DNA of 64,000 nt from Lachnospiraceae bacterium (GTDB lineage: Bacteria; Bacillota; Clostridia; Lachnospirales; Lachnospiraceae): NCBI GenBank assembly GCA_024682375.1, contig JAIKZI010000066.1, forward strand, positions 62,001 to 126,000, given 5' to 3'. This document shows positions 34,830-44,117 of the stretch, in pieces. The first letter of the stretch is position 1. The number at the start of each line of letters is the position of its first letter. The notes below the pieces were generated by a model. The model saw only the letters and a list, made by a program, of their open reading frames with translations. It was not told the origin of the DNA and ran no database searches. The position numbers were made by a program, and so were the translations under genes.

Positions 34830-36071
34830 CTAATTATTATTCTCCGAAATCTTTACTTCGGTAGTAATCGTATCGACAGTATATTCCTGTCCCAGCGTCA
34901 AGACAACAGTAACATGATGAGTTCCTGTTGTAAGTCCCTGCGCATCAACCTTTCCTGTAATCTTTGTAGCATCCAGTTTCGCCAGGTTTTCCTGGAGACC
35001 TTTGATTGCAACAGAAATAGTTGGATTCAAGAATTCACAAGTATATCCCATTCCTAATCCTGAAATTGTAAGATTAGCTGTCGGAATATCAAAACTCTTC
35101 GTCGTCGCTGAATTAATCTTAACTTTTACCTTTACATCCTTTTCATCCTGATTTACCAATTCTATACCTTCTGGTAAATAAGAAGAAATGTCAACTGTCG
35201 TTTCCATATCTTTTGTAATATTTGATAAGTCTATTACACTTCCAGGAATGACAATCTCACTAAGTTTATTCAATGCTTTTGCATCTCCGGCCACTTCTAT
35301 AGTCTCCGGTGAAACTGTTACACTTCCAAGAGTATAACCTTCTGGAAGAGTTCCGGATGTTTCTGCAGAAATCTTAACAGATTTAGCAGAAGCCGTTTCA
35401 ACCGATACCTTTACGGTATCGCAACTAAATGTCAATTTTGACGTATCTACTTCTCGACCTTTCTTATCAAGGAAAACAGGTACTACAGCATCTGTAATAT
35501 CCTTTCCAATATCTGTTACATCCGTAACCGCTTTTACCGTGTCGATAGTTGATACTATCTTATCCGGGCCTTTTACAGTGATTACATTTGGAGATGCATA
35601 TACATTTTTAACGACAACTCCATCTATAGGTTCACCCTTAGTTTCAGCTTTTATACTAAATCTCTTGCTCTGTGTATTTCCAACTTCTAGATTGATATAA
35701 ATAGATCTGGTACTCAGGGCAATTTGGCTCGAATATCTATTAGCTTCAATATTTACAGGAACTTTGTTTTCACTACTCATGAAATTCAAATCAGCTGTAG
35801 CTGTAAAATCTGAATTCGATAATTTTTCAATTATAGATCTCTTAGCAGTGACTCTAAAAGTTACTGTATTCTCATCATCTTTTAATTCATAATACTTACC
35901 ATTATTAGTAAGAACACTTTCATTTAATATCGTAACTTTTGCAGTAAAGAATTTAGATCTATCAGGATCTTCAATATTAACAACAACTATCCATAAAATA
36001 ATTGCTGCAAGCAATGCAATAATCTTTAATCCTATATTCGATAAAATTGCTTTTAAAATCTTATTCTTCAT
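34830..36071 (-). CDS. cdaR: YbbR-domain regulator of diadenylate cyclase
   Basis: 413 residues from ATG 36071: one membrane helix near the N-terminus (about 10-30), then four YbbR repeats of about 80-90 residues on the outside of the membrane, each with a motif such as VTVKGPDKIV or VEVAGDAKAL. Regulates CdaA. Its start lies inside the last codons of cdaA (overlap 11 bp), so the two are translationally coupled. Confidence 0.92.
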   Translation of the reverse strand: MKNKILKAILSNIGLKIIALLAAIILWIVVVNIEDPDRSKFFTAKVTILNESVLTNNGKYYELKDDENTVTFRVTAKRSIIEKLSNSDFTATADLNFMSSENKVPVNIEANRYSSQIALSTRSIYINLEVGNTQSKRFSIKAETKGEPIDGVVVKNVYASPNVITVKGPDKIVSTIDTVKAVTDVTDIGKDITDAVVPVFLDKKGREVDTSKLTFSCDTVKVSVETASAKSVKISAETSGTLPEGYTLGSVTVSPETIEVAGDAKALNKLSEIVIPGSVIDLSNITKDMETTVDISSYLPEGIELVNQDEKDVKVKVKINSATTKSFDIPTANLTISGLGMGYTCEFLNPTISVAIKGLQENLAKLDATKITGKVDAQGLTTGTHHVTVVLTLGQEYTVDTITTEVKISENNN

Positions 36072-36996
36072 TTGAATCCCCCTCTCCATCAGATTTAGCA
36101 TCTGAAAGATTCACTACTTCAGTTTCCTGGGATTCTACTTTTTTCTCTTTTTTCTTCTTTTCATGCTCTTCTTTTATAACCTGAGCTTTTGAAAGAATTA
36201 AATTCAAACCATCTTTATCCAAATCATGATAAAGTCTTCCATCTATAGCTACTGAAATCTTACCGGTCTCTTCGGATACAACGATTGTAATTGCATCGCT
36301 GACCTCACTGATTCCAACGGCAGCTCTATGTCTGGTTCCAAGTTCTTTACTAATTCCAAGGCTTTCCGTCAAAGGCAAATAGCAGGTAGCCGCAACTATA
36401 CGATCACCTCTTACGATAACAGCACCATCATGAAGCGGCGTATTTTTTTCAAAAATATTAACTAAAAGTTGACGAGTCAAAAGAGCATCCAAATCAATTC
36501 CGGTTCTTTCGTACTCTTTTAGTTTTACATCCTGTTCAACTACAATAAGCGCACCAGTCTTAACTCTTCCCATATCAAAGGAAGCCTTGATGATATCATT
36601 TTTAGTTGAATCTTCATATCTAAGCAGTTCTCCTTTTGTCCAAGAAGAAGGAAGAACATTTCTAAATAAATTTCTACGTCCAAGCTGTTCTAGCGCCTTA
36701 CGAAGTTCCGGCTGGAATACGACTATGAATGCAATCACACCGGCATTTAAAAGCTTTTCACCAATCCACAGAATTGTATTCATCTGTAGCAAAGCCGCTA
36801 CAACGAAGAATACTAAAATAATTAGTACTCCCTTAAAAAGCATCCAGGCTCTTGTACTCTGAACCCACTTAAACAGTTCATACAAAAAGACTGCTATGAT
36901 TATAATTTCTAATATATCCGTAACAGTAATAATTGGGATGGATATATTAAAACAATCTCTCAGAAAAGATTCCGCAAAATCAAGAACGTTATTCAC
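36061..36996 (-). CDS. cdaA: diadenylate cyclase
   Basis: Makes c-di-AMP from two ATP. 311 residues: three membrane helices (about 25-105), then a DAC domain with the catalytic LHDGAVIVRG and GTRHRAAVGIS. The C-terminal tail (about 275-311) is Lys- and Glu-rich and longer than in B. subtilis CdaA (273 residues). First of the cdaA-cdaR-glmM set, after two membrane-protein genes. Confidence 0.96.
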   Translation of the reverse strand: MNNVLDFAESFLRDCFNISIPIITVTDILEIIIIAVFLYELFKWVQSTRAWMLFKGVLIILVFFVVAALLQMNTILWIGEKLLNAGVIAFIVVFQPELRKALEQLGRRNLFRNVLPSSWTKGELLRYEDSTKNDIIKASFDMGRVKTGALIVVEQDVKLKEYERTGIDLDALLTRQLLVNIFEKNTPLHDGAVIVRGDRIVAATCYLPLTESLGISKELGTRHRAAVGISEVSDAITIVVSEETGKISVAIDGRLYHDLDKDGLNLILSKAQVIKEEHEKKKKEKKVESQETEVVNLSDAKSDGEGDSNEE

Positions 36997-37940
36997 TATT
37001 TTTCATCCTTTCCTTTCAAATCCTTCCCTGTAATTCTCTTCACTCGCCACTCCTCTTTTGTAATATGTATCTTTGGAATAGCTGTCACATAATAATAGTA
37101 TTCATCATCTTCAAATTGAAGACTTTCCGGTCTTGAGTAATCCATTTCAATAAAGAAATAAGAAACGACCATACCAATTGCAAAAGTCACCAAAATCTCA
37201 ATTACAAATCCAAGTAAATTTTCCTCTGAATTAAAGAAAAGATTTGCAGTAAGCATAATAGCAAATGATGCAAGTGAGCCAAATGATACGCCCAAAGCTG
37301 CCGCATGCTCAGACTTTCGCATTCTCATATAATATACAATCAAAAACATCGCTACATTTGATGCGACAAAACAATAAAAAAGCTGGCTTCGAAGCATCTG
37401 ATCAAACATAAGTGTAAATGCATTTACTTCACTAGTCTGATCCTTCAAAATAGCTTTGTTTTCAATAACCAATTTCAAATAATAACCAATAGCAGATCCA
37501 CCAATAACCGGAACTACATCATTTATATTTCCAAACAATCCTGCTGCCATAGGCACACAAAATGGAATTCTCATCTGATAGAATACTGGGGAAAAAATAG
37601 CACAATGGCTATTTTCTGCCTTGTAATAATAAGAAAGCAAATAAACCATAGCAATCAAAAGCATAAGTGCTAATACTACCTGCTTCGATAATGATGCTAT
37701 GTGAATCAGTGCGAAAAATAGAATAATAAGCGTAGTAGCACTAATAGGGACGAATCCCCCAATCAAGGTAACAACAAAAATCAGAAACGGATTATCAAGT
37801 ACACTTCCTTCATAAAAGCAAGCGCGAACAGAAAGCATACCAAACAGACACAATAAAGCTTTTAAAACCCTAAGTGTCCACATCTCATGCTTCGATATAA
37901 AATTCTTCAATTTCGCTCTAAGTGTATCCAAGAATTCCAT
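36996..37940 (-). CDS. multi-pass membrane protein upstream of cdaA
   Basis: 314 residues with about eight to nine hydrophobic helices and a cytosolic C-terminal tail (about 275-314, VTAIPKIHITKEEWRVKRI). The stop codon overlaps the cdaA start by one base, so the genes are coupled. No family recognised with confidence. Being coupled to cdaA suggests a role in c-di-AMP signalling or cell-wall control; that is inference from position. Confidence 0.75.
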   Translation of the reverse strand: MEFLDTLRAKLKNFISKHEMWTLRVLKALLCLFGMLSVRACFYEGSVLDNPFLIFVVTLIGGFVPISATTLIILFFALIHIASLSKQVVLALMLLIAMVYLLSYYYKAENSHCAIFSPVFYQMRIPFCVPMAAGLFGNINDVVPVIGGSAIGYYLKLVIENKAILKDQTSEVNAFTLMFDQMLRSQLFYCFVASNVAMFLIVYYMRMRKSEHAAALGVSFGSLASFAIMLTANLFFNSEENLLGFVIEILVTFAIGMVVSYFFIEMDYSRPESLQFEDDEYYYYVTAIPKIHITKEEWRVKRITGKDLKGKDEK

Positions 37941-37942
37941 AA

Positions 37943-38353
37943 TCAGTTCTCTTCCTGTTCCTTTTCTTCATCCTCGTATATTTTCATAAGTTCTAGAAGC
38001 ATCTGTCTCCACTTTGCATAGACACCTTTACTTCTACGATATTCCCTATTTGCATAGACGATAACTCTTCTCATATAAAAATACATGAAAAGAACATACA
38101 AGACTATTCCAATCATTAAGACCAGTACCAAAAATCTTGTATGAATCCCCGTCGTCATATTATATAAAACAAAAGCAACCAAGCCTACATAAAAAAGAGC
38201 AAAAGCAATAGAGCCGATTATAAAAGAAACTATTCGGCTCATGCTTATGTAATCTCTACGTCTATATTCAGTTGCAATTCTTAAATCACTTCTGTTACGT
38301 TTTTCAAACATGGCCATCTTGGTCATTTGAATAACACGATCATTTTTCAGCAT
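37943..38353 (-). CDS. small two-helix membrane protein
   Basis: 136 residues: a basic N-terminus (about 1-40), two membrane helices (about 41-65 and 73-95) and an Arg/Lys- then Glu-rich cytosolic C-terminus ending EDEEKEQEEN. No family recognised. It precedes the larger membrane protein by 2 bp and follows the yvyF-like gene. Confidence 0.72.
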   Translation of the reverse strand: MLKNDRVIQMTKMAMFEKRNRSDLRIATEYRRRDYISMSRIVSFIIGSIAFALFYVGLVAFVLYNMTTGIHTRFLVLVLMIGIVLYVLFMYFYMRRVIVYANREYRRSKGVYAKWRQMLLELMKIYEDEEKEQEEN

Positions 38354-38366
38354 ACAATTTCCAATT

Positions 38367-38777
38367 TTACTTCTGTAAGAACCTCATCTTATCAGATTCT
38401 TTCTTCTTAGGTGGTTCTGGTTCAGGAGCTTTCTTCTCCAAGCCAAACTCTTTTGTCAAACCACGAGCCATCTTATTCTTGCAATCTTGACAATATCTTC
38501 CAGTAATAATCTTCTTACCACAATTCTCACATGTAATAGCAATCGGAGAATCATCGGCAAGTTCCAGTCTCTCTTCCCTAATCCACTGTCTTAGCTGATT
38601 AGTAGAAACATCATTAGCTTCACTGATTTCTTTCACAGTTGCCTTAGGATTATCCCAAAGATAATTCTTTACCTCCTGGAATTTGTCCTCCAGCTTATCT
38701 TTACAAGCATCACACAGCTGTACCCCTCCAATATAATTGAAGAGTCTCTTACATTCCTTACAGTTTCTAACATCCAT
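38367..38777 (-). CDS. YvyF-like flagellar-region zinc-ribbon protein
   Basis: 136 residues from ATG 38777, which has AAAGGGG upstream; longer in-frame starts run into comFC and lack a site. The N-terminus has a Cys pair and a second one (NCKECKRLF, LCDACKDKLE), a helix-turn-helix-like middle (KATVKEISEANDVSTNQLRQWI) and a C-terminal zinc ribbon (CENCGKKI...CQDC). B. subtilis has yvyF immediately after comFC and before flgM, the same order as here. Function is probably regulation of flagellar genes. Confidence 0.82.
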   Translation of the reverse strand: MDVRNCKECKRLFNYIGGVQLCDACKDKLEDKFQEVKNYLWDNPKATVKEISEANDVSTNQLRQWIREERLELADDSPIAITCENCGKKIITGRYCQDCKNKMARGLTKEFGLEKKAPEPEPPKKKESDKMRFLQK

Positions 38778-38793
38778 ACTGAAAATCCCCTTT

Positions 38794-39531
38794 CTACTCC
38801 TGGTCTGACCCAATGCATACACATATGGAATAAATTTCCTTAACCCCATGATCTTTAAGAACCGTAGAAACACTATCCATCGTCGCACCAGTTGTATAAA
38901 TGTCGTCGACTAACAATATTTTTTTTAATTTTACACCAGTTTCGTGATATTTAAAAGCATTAATAAGATTCAAGCGCCTTTCGACGGGATCTAGAGTCTT
39001 CATTTTCTTCGTTGACTTATTTCTAAGTACAAGATTTTTATAAACCGGTACATCAATCAATTCAGAAACTCTCTCAGCAATTGCCTCTGCCTGATTATAG
39101 CCTCTCTTCCTTACACTTGATTGATTCATAGGAATTGGTACAATTCCATCTATTGCACCATCTTTCTGAATATTATTCAAAAAATCCATAAGAAACCTCT
39201 CAACATCTTTCACGAAAACATCAGCATACTGCCTTCTATTACTATATTTAAACCGATACATTCCTTCCACAATCGGTCCTTTATATAAATAAAGCGCTCT
39301 ATTCATATCAAAGGAATGATTCATTTTCGCGCAATCTCTGCAATACTCCTTTGAATTATCGTAAAGTTTCTTCCCGCACTTCATACATAAAGCTCCTTCA
39401 ATTCTTTCGAGTTCTTCCATGCACTCTATGCAAAAGCCTTGACTCAGTTCATCGACCCTTAGAATACCATCGCACCCCGGACATCTTTTCGGAAACAAAA
39501 CTCCTAAAATCTCTCTAAAAATTTCTTTCAT
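38794..39531 (-). CDS. comFC: ComF family protein (ComFC-like phosphoribosyltransferase)
   Basis: 245 residues: N-terminal zinc-finger Cys pairs (CPGCDG; CIECMEE; CMKCGKKL; CRDCAKM) and a C-terminal PRTase domain with the PRPP loop LLVDDIYTTGATMDS (about 208-222). ComFC is required for DNA uptake in competent cells of several bacteria; in non-competent clostridia the role is less clear. First gene of the unit running to the HPr gene, though promoters in between cannot be excluded. Confidence 0.93.
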   Translation of the reverse strand: MKEIFREILGVLFPKRCPGCDGILRVDELSQGFCIECMEELERIEGALCMKCGKKLYDNSKEYCRDCAKMNHSFDMNRALYLYKGPIVEGMYRFKYSNRRQYADVFVKDVERFLMDFLNNIQKDGAIDGIVPIPMNQSSVRKRGYNQAEAIAERVSELIDVPVYKNLVLRNKSTKKMKTLDPVERRLNLINAFKYHETGVKLKKILLVDDIYTTGATMDSVSTVLKDHGVKEIYSICVCIGSDQE

Positions 39532-39550
39532 AATCCTCCCCCTATATTTA

Positions 39551-39587
39551 AGTCAACCTTGACTTTAAAAGTCACTCAAGATAATAT
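39551..39587 (+). promoter_or_regulatory. SigA promoter with overlapping palindromes before the lipoprotein gene
   Basis: TTGACT (39559-39564), a 17-bp spacer and TAATAT (39582-39587). Two inverted repeats overlap the -35: AGTCAA-CC-TTGACT (39551-39564) and TGACTTT-A-AAAGTCA (39560-39574). The region is also the leader of divergent comFC (start 39531), so a bound protein could affect both. Confidence 0.65.
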
Positions 39588-39614
39588 GAAACGTATTGAA
39601 AACGGAGGTTTTTC

Positions 39615-40928
39615 ATGAATAGTAATATTTTTAAGAAAAAAGTACTGAGTTCTGCACTTATTCTTTCATGCAGCGCGATGCTATTTAGTTCTTGTGGAAA
39701 TTCCAAACGTAATTCAGACACAGATTATAGTAAAGTTGATACTTCAAAAATCGAAAAGACTTATCAAATCAACTTCATAAATTCTGAATCTGATGATATG
39801 AAAAAAGAAATTTTACTTGGATACAAAGATTCTCTAGATGCTCTTCTTGGTAAAGATCATTATACAATAAATGAGACCAAGGTGGACAATGAATCTTCAG
39901 CATCAATGGCAGCTCTTAGTTCAAAGTCAAATGGCTATGATCTAATCCTCGCTAACGGAAAGACAGCTCTTGAAGGTGCAAGCAGTGCTCAATCATCAAT
40001 TCCTGTAGTTGGTACAGGCATCCTAAACTTCCAGACTTTACTAAACACTGGAAACTCAGGTCTGCTAAAGCCAACCGGTGTAAACACAACAGGAACTTCT
40101 ACAATCTCACCTATGGATGATTGTTTATCACTTATTATTGAATCAGCTAGTGATTTAAAAACTGTAGGACTTTTTTACAGTCCTGAAGATGATGATGCTA
40201 TTTATCAAAACGAAGCACTAGAAAGCTATATGACTAACGCTGGCATTCCTTGGAAGGAATACGAATTAGCTTCCAATAAAACTGCAACAGGCGAAAACAA
40301 TTCCAGCGACAGCTCTTCTGCAAAAACTGCAATAGCACCTAAGTCTCCTACTGTATATAACAGCGTTTATGGTATAGATACTCTTTTTCAGACGCTTGAT
40401 GAAAAGCAACAGATAGAATCACCTAGCTCACCTGCATCAGCAAGAGCTTCACAGGTATCTGAAGATTGGACACTTCCAATTGATGAGAATGCCCCAAACA
40501 TTCTTAATGGTTCTTCAAATGAAGACATCATAAAGTATGCAGCCAGCGAATGTAGCGTAATCTTCATTCCAGGCCAGGCAAATATAAAAGATCAGATGGA
40601 TTTGATTAAACAGATTACAACTGATGCAAAAGTACCTACTGTTTCAAACGGGCTTGAGATTGGCAAAAAAACACTTACATCTATCTACACCGATCCATAT
40701 TCCTTCGGATATTCCGCAGGAAAACAGACATACCGTATCCTTATCAAAGGTGAAAAGCCTGAGAACATGGATATCGAATCTGTTTCATCATCAGTAAGCG
40801 TTAAATTGTATTCAAAAGATATAGCAACTTCTCTAGGAAGAAGCTTCCCTAAGTCTTTCCACGAATACCAAAGCTATATAAAAGAAACAGAACCTGGTGC
40901 TACAACTAAGAAAATCACAGATGAATAA
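39615..40928 (+). CDS. ABC_sub_bind-type (PF04392-like) lipoprotein
   Basis: 437 residues. Lipoprotein signal with a basic start and lipobox LFSSC (Cys about 27). The mature part has the two lobes of the tryptophan/tyrosine-type substrate-binding family (TrpX-like): KTVGLFYSPEDDDAIYQNEA in one half, SVIFIPGQANIKDQMDLI and TDPYSFGYSAGKQTYRILI in the other. Between them lies an unusual low-complexity insertion of about 90 residues rich in Ser, Ala, Asn and Pro (about 218-300). No ABC permease or ATPase is next to it, so it is an orphan binding protein. Ligand unknown. Confidence 0.85.
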   Translation: MNSNIFKKKVLSSALILSCSAMLFSSCGNSKRNSDTDYSKVDTSKIEKTYQINFINSESDDMKKEILLGYKDSLDALLGKDHYTINETKVDNESSASMAALSSKSNGYDLILANGKTALEGASSAQSSIPVVGTGILNFQTLLNTGNSGLLKPTGVNTTGTSTISPMDDCLSLIIESASDLKTVGLFYSPEDDDAIYQNEALESYMTNAGIPWKEYELASNKTATGENNSSDSSSAKTAIAPKSPTVYNSVYGIDTLFQTLDEKQQIESPSSPASARASQVSEDWTLPIDENAPNILNGSSNEDIIKYAASECSVIFIPGQANIKDQMDLIKQITTDAKVPTVSNGLEIGKKTLTSIYTDPYSFGYSAGKQTYRILIKGEKPENMDIESVSSSVSVKLYSKDIATSLGRSFPKSFHEYQSYIKETEPGATTKKITDE

Positions 40929-40930
40929 AA

Positions 40931-40968
40931 AAAAAATCCAGCAAAGAAACTTCTTTGCTGGATTTTTT
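40931..40968. terminator. bidirectional terminator between the lipoprotein gene and the ybaK-type gene
   Basis: AAATCCAGCAAAG pairs with CTTTGCTGGATTT around a short AAACTT loop; A8 before it and T6 after. The convergent gene's stop codon lies in the T-run. Confidence 0.92.
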
Positions 40969-41458
40969 ACATTTTTATTATATTAGCTTCATAACCTTCA
41001 CTCTCAACGAACTTTAGCATATCATCTTTATGAATGAAAAAAGTCGCAGTATTAACATTCGGGAAAAAAGTAATAATCTCGTGTTCCTTCATCATATCTT
41101 CATCGATATAAATTGAAATCACATGATTCTTATCATTTAAGATTCCAAACAAAGAAACTCCGCCTGGAACTAAATCAATAGTCTCTTTCATAAAATCATA
41201 ATCTGCAAAATGCAGATTCTTGATTCCAACTTTTTCCCCTAATTCTTTTAAATCAATTTCCTTATGTTCATCTAAAACAAACAGTGACGGATTCCTTTTC
41301 TTCTTTCCCACGAGGAAAAGTGTCTTCGTTCTGCATCCCTCATGTCCTTCGATATATAAATCTGCCGTTTCAGTATCAAAAGTCTCAGGATGTTCAACAA
41401 ATTTATACTCTATTCCAAGGCTTTTTAGTTTCTCTTCAACCTGCGCTCTTCTATCCAT
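40967..41458 (-). CDS. YbaK/ProX-type aminoacyl-tRNA deacylase
   Basis: 163 residues. The fold and motifs KTLFLVGKKKRNPSLFVLDE in parts, LKELGEKVGIKNLHFA and the GGVSLFGILND loop match the YbaK/EbsC/ProX proteins that hydrolyse misacylated tRNA (ProX removes Ala from tRNA-Pro). Stand-alone, no synthetase fused. It follows recD2 by 12 bp, at the end of a unit that starts with flagellar genes. Confidence 0.85.
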   Translation of the reverse strand: MDRRAQVEEKLKSLGIEYKFVEHPETFDTETADLYIEGHEGCRTKTLFLVGKKKRNPSLFVLDEHKEIDLKELGEKVGIKNLHFADYDFMKETIDLVPGGVSLFGILNDKNHVISIYIDEDMMKEHEIITFFPNVNTATFFIHKDDMLKFVESEGYEANIIKM

Positions 41459-41470
41459 ACTGCCCCCTTA

Positions 41471-43744
41471 CTATTCTTCACGAAGTGACTTAAGTTTCTC
41501 ATTCCTTTCAATGATTCTGTCCTTAAGTCCAGAATGTCTAACCCTCGTATCTACATTCTGAATCATCTCATTGAAAGTCTCTTTACTACCTACGATTATG
41601 ACACATTTCTTTGCTCTTGTAACCGCTGTATAAAGCAAATTACGATTCAAAAGCATCTTCGGTCCTCCAATTAGAGGAATTATAACCGCCGGGTATTCTG
41701 AACCCTGAGATTTATGAATTGTAATAGCATAAGCAAGTTCGAGTTCATCCAGATTAGTATAACTATAATCCACAAGCCTACCCTCATCAAACATAACCGT
41801 GAGAGTTCTAAGTTTCTCATGAATTTCTGTAATTACACCTATATCTCCATTAAAGACACCGGTTCCAGAATCTATAGCGATTCCATACTTTCCACGAGTC
41901 ACCCATTCAGCCTTGTAATTATTTTTAGTCTGCATAACCTTATCGCCGACTCTAAAAATTCTTCCATCGCTAAATTCGTGCTCATCCTTATCTTTTTGAG
42001 GAGGATTGAGCGCAAGCTGTAAATCCTCATTCAGTCTTATAGTTCCTAGCATTCCCTTCTTCATAGGCGCCATAACCTGAATCTCAGAAGGCTCACACGA
42101 AACATACTTAGGAATATTTTCAGCAACTAATTTCCACACAGTCGCCATAACATGTATAGCATCCGGTCTTTCTATAAGGAAAAAATCTTTGCTTTTATTC
42201 AAAACATCTATTATCTCGCCGTTATTAATCCTATGTGCATTTAATACAATGTCACTTTCTTCAGCCTGTCTAAATACCTTTTCAAGTTTTACAACAGAAA
42301 AACAACCAGAGTTTATCACATCCTTTAAAACATTTCCCGGTCCTACAGATGGCAGCTGATTTACATCTCCAACAAGAATCAATCTTGCACCAGTGGGCAT
42401 AGCCACTAGAAGAGATCTAAATACACTTATATCTACCATAGACATCTCATCCACGATTACCACATCTGCCTCTAAAGGATTGTCCCTATTTCTATCGAAA
42501 ATGCCTTCACTGGTTCTGACATCTTCCTCATCATCAGAAGTTGTTAATCCATGCACTTCCAGAAGTCTATGAATTGTCCTTGCTTCAAATCCGGTTGCCT
42601 CTGACATTCTTTTAGCTGCTCTTCCTGTAGGGGCTGCCAAAACGACCTCTAGGCCTTCAGATTCAAAATACTTAATAAGGCCCTTTATGGTAGTTGTCTT
42701 TCCTGTACCGGGTCCACCTGTAAGTACGAATACTCCATGAGTCGATGCTTCATAGATTGCACCCTTCTGAGTATCATCCAAATCTATTCCAAGGCTGTCC
42801 AAATTTTTGGACACGTCTTCTCTAGACTCATTATTATTAGCACCAGCTAAAACGGCATCTATATCGAGAAGCATTCCCGCGCATTCCGTCTCAGTTTTAT
42901 AGTAATAATTAAGATATACCTCTTTCTCATCAATAATTCTAATCTTTCTTTCAAACAAAAGATTAGACATCATTGTTTCAAATACCTCTTCTTCCATATC
43001 CATATTCAAAAGATATTTTGTCTCTCGATACAAATCATCCTTCAACATATAGGTATTTCCATTTCCAGAAGCCAATGTAAGAGTATATATAATTCCACTT
43101 CTAATTCTGAATTCTGAATCGACTGAGATTCCAACCTTAAATGCGATTTCATCTGCCGTCTTAAATCCAATACCTCTAACCTCATCAGCTAATCTATAAG
43201 GATTCTGACGAAGTACATCATAAACTTCATTATGATAATGGTTAAAAATCTTCACGGCAAGATTTCCATTAATGCCATATTTAGCAAGAAAAATCATCGC
43301 ATCTCTAAGATCCTTTTTTCCAATAGTCTGCTCAGCGATGTCCCTTGCCTTCGCATCAGAAATACCTTTTATCTCTGATAGGCGTTCCGGTTCCTCTTCA
43401 AGAATTCTTCTGGTATCATCTCCAAATTTATTAACTATTCTATGTGCAAGTGACTTTCCAATCCCCTTTATAGCTCCACTTCCAAGATAACGCTCCATCG
43501 AAAGAGCATCTGATGGAATCGTAACTTCAAAGGAGTCCGCCTTAAACTGTTCACCGTAATTTGGATGCTGAACCATCTTTCCCGTAAGGCGAAGATTTTC
43601 ACCTACACTTACAGAAGGAAAGCTTCCAACAGAGACAACTAAATCGTCCTCTGTCGAAAGCTCCAGCACTGTATAGCCCGTTTCCGGACTTCTATATATT
43701 ATATGTTCAACTATTCCTTCAATCTGATTCTGTTCCATTGGCAT
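41471..43744 (-). CDS. recD2: ATP-dependent helicase of the RecD2 type
   Basis: 757 residues: an N-terminal OB-like and helix-hairpin-helix region (about 1-310) then an SF1B helicase core with Walker A GGPGTGKTTT (about 343-352), VVIVDEMSMVD (Walker B), the LILVGDVNQLPSVGPG motif III and a C-terminal SH3-like plus YAITIHKSQGSE motif V. RecD2 proteins work without RecBC in genome maintenance. The start (43744; ATG at residue 3 also possible) overlaps the rod-binding protein gene by 26 bp, so it is co-transcribed with flagellar genes. Confidence 0.95.
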   Translation of the reverse strand: MPMEQNQIEGIVEHIIYRSPETGYTVLELSTEDDLVVSVGSFPSVSVGENLRLTGKMVQHPNYGEQFKADSFEVTIPSDALSMERYLGSGAIKGIGKSLAHRIVNKFGDDTRRILEEEPERLSEIKGISDAKARDIAEQTIGKKDLRDAMIFLAKYGINGNLAVKIFNHYHNEVYDVLRQNPYRLADEVRGIGFKTADEIAFKVGISVDSEFRIRSGIIYTLTLASGNGNTYMLKDDLYRETKYLLNMDMEEEVFETMMSNLLFERKIRIIDEKEVYLNYYYKTETECAGMLLDIDAVLAGANNNESREDVSKNLDSLGIDLDDTQKGAIYEASTHGVFVLTGGPGTGKTTTIKGLIKYFESEGLEVVLAAPTGRAAKRMSEATGFEARTIHRLLEVHGLTTSDDEEDVRTSEGIFDRNRDNPLEADVVIVDEMSMVDISVFRSLLVAMPTGARLILVGDVNQLPSVGPGNVLKDVINSGCFSVVKLEKVFRQAEESDIVLNAHRINNGEIIDVLNKSKDFFLIERPDAIHVMATVWKLVAENIPKYVSCEPSEIQVMAPMKKGMLGTIRLNEDLQLALNPPQKDKDEHEFSDGRIFRVGDKVMQTKNNYKAEWVTRGKYGIAIDSGTGVFNGDIGVITEIHEKLRTLTVMFDEGRLVDYSYTNLDELELAYAITIHKSQGSEYPAVIIPLIGGPKMLLNRNLLYTAVTRAKKCVIIVGSKETFNEMIQNVDTRVRHSGLKDRIIERNEKLKSLREE

Positions 43745-44105
43745 CGTCTTTTATTCCATAGGTCCTCTTCATCTGATTCACCATAGTTTCAGTGAATCGT
43801 CCTCCGACCTTATCAACTAAAGTAGATGCCATCTGCTGATACATACCATCCATATGAATATCTTTCATCATAGACATACTACTATTATCATCTTTGTCAT
43901 CAGATAACATTTTAGCAGATTCTTCCATTTCCTTCAGCACCTGCTCAACAAAATATGATTCAAAAGATTTTACAGCCTCTGTAAGTTCTTCTTCAGTAGA
44001 CTGATTTGAAAGTTTTGAAACCTTGTTTGTCAGGTTTGAATTTCTTGCATTAGAAACGCTCTGATTGTATAAATTAGAATTTGCGATATTAGAAATATTA
44101 TCCAT
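43719..44105 (-). CDS. FlgJ-type rod-binding protein
   Basis: 128 residues with the rod-binding domain of FlgJ (about 45-115): ESYFVEQVLKEMEESAKM and MYQQMASTLVDKVGGRF. The muramidase domain that FlgJ has in many proteobacteria is missing, as is usual for Firmicutes. It probably caps or helps assemble the flagellar rod. Third in the flgF-flgG operon. Confidence 0.88.
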   Translation of the reverse strand: MDNISNIANSNLYNQSVSNARNSNLTNKVSKLSNQSTEEELTEAVKSFESYFVEQVLKEMEESAKMLSDDKDDNSSMSMMKDIHMDGMYQQMASTLVDKVGGRFTETMVNQMKRTYGIKDDANGTESD

Positions 44106-44117
44106 ATCCTAAACTCC

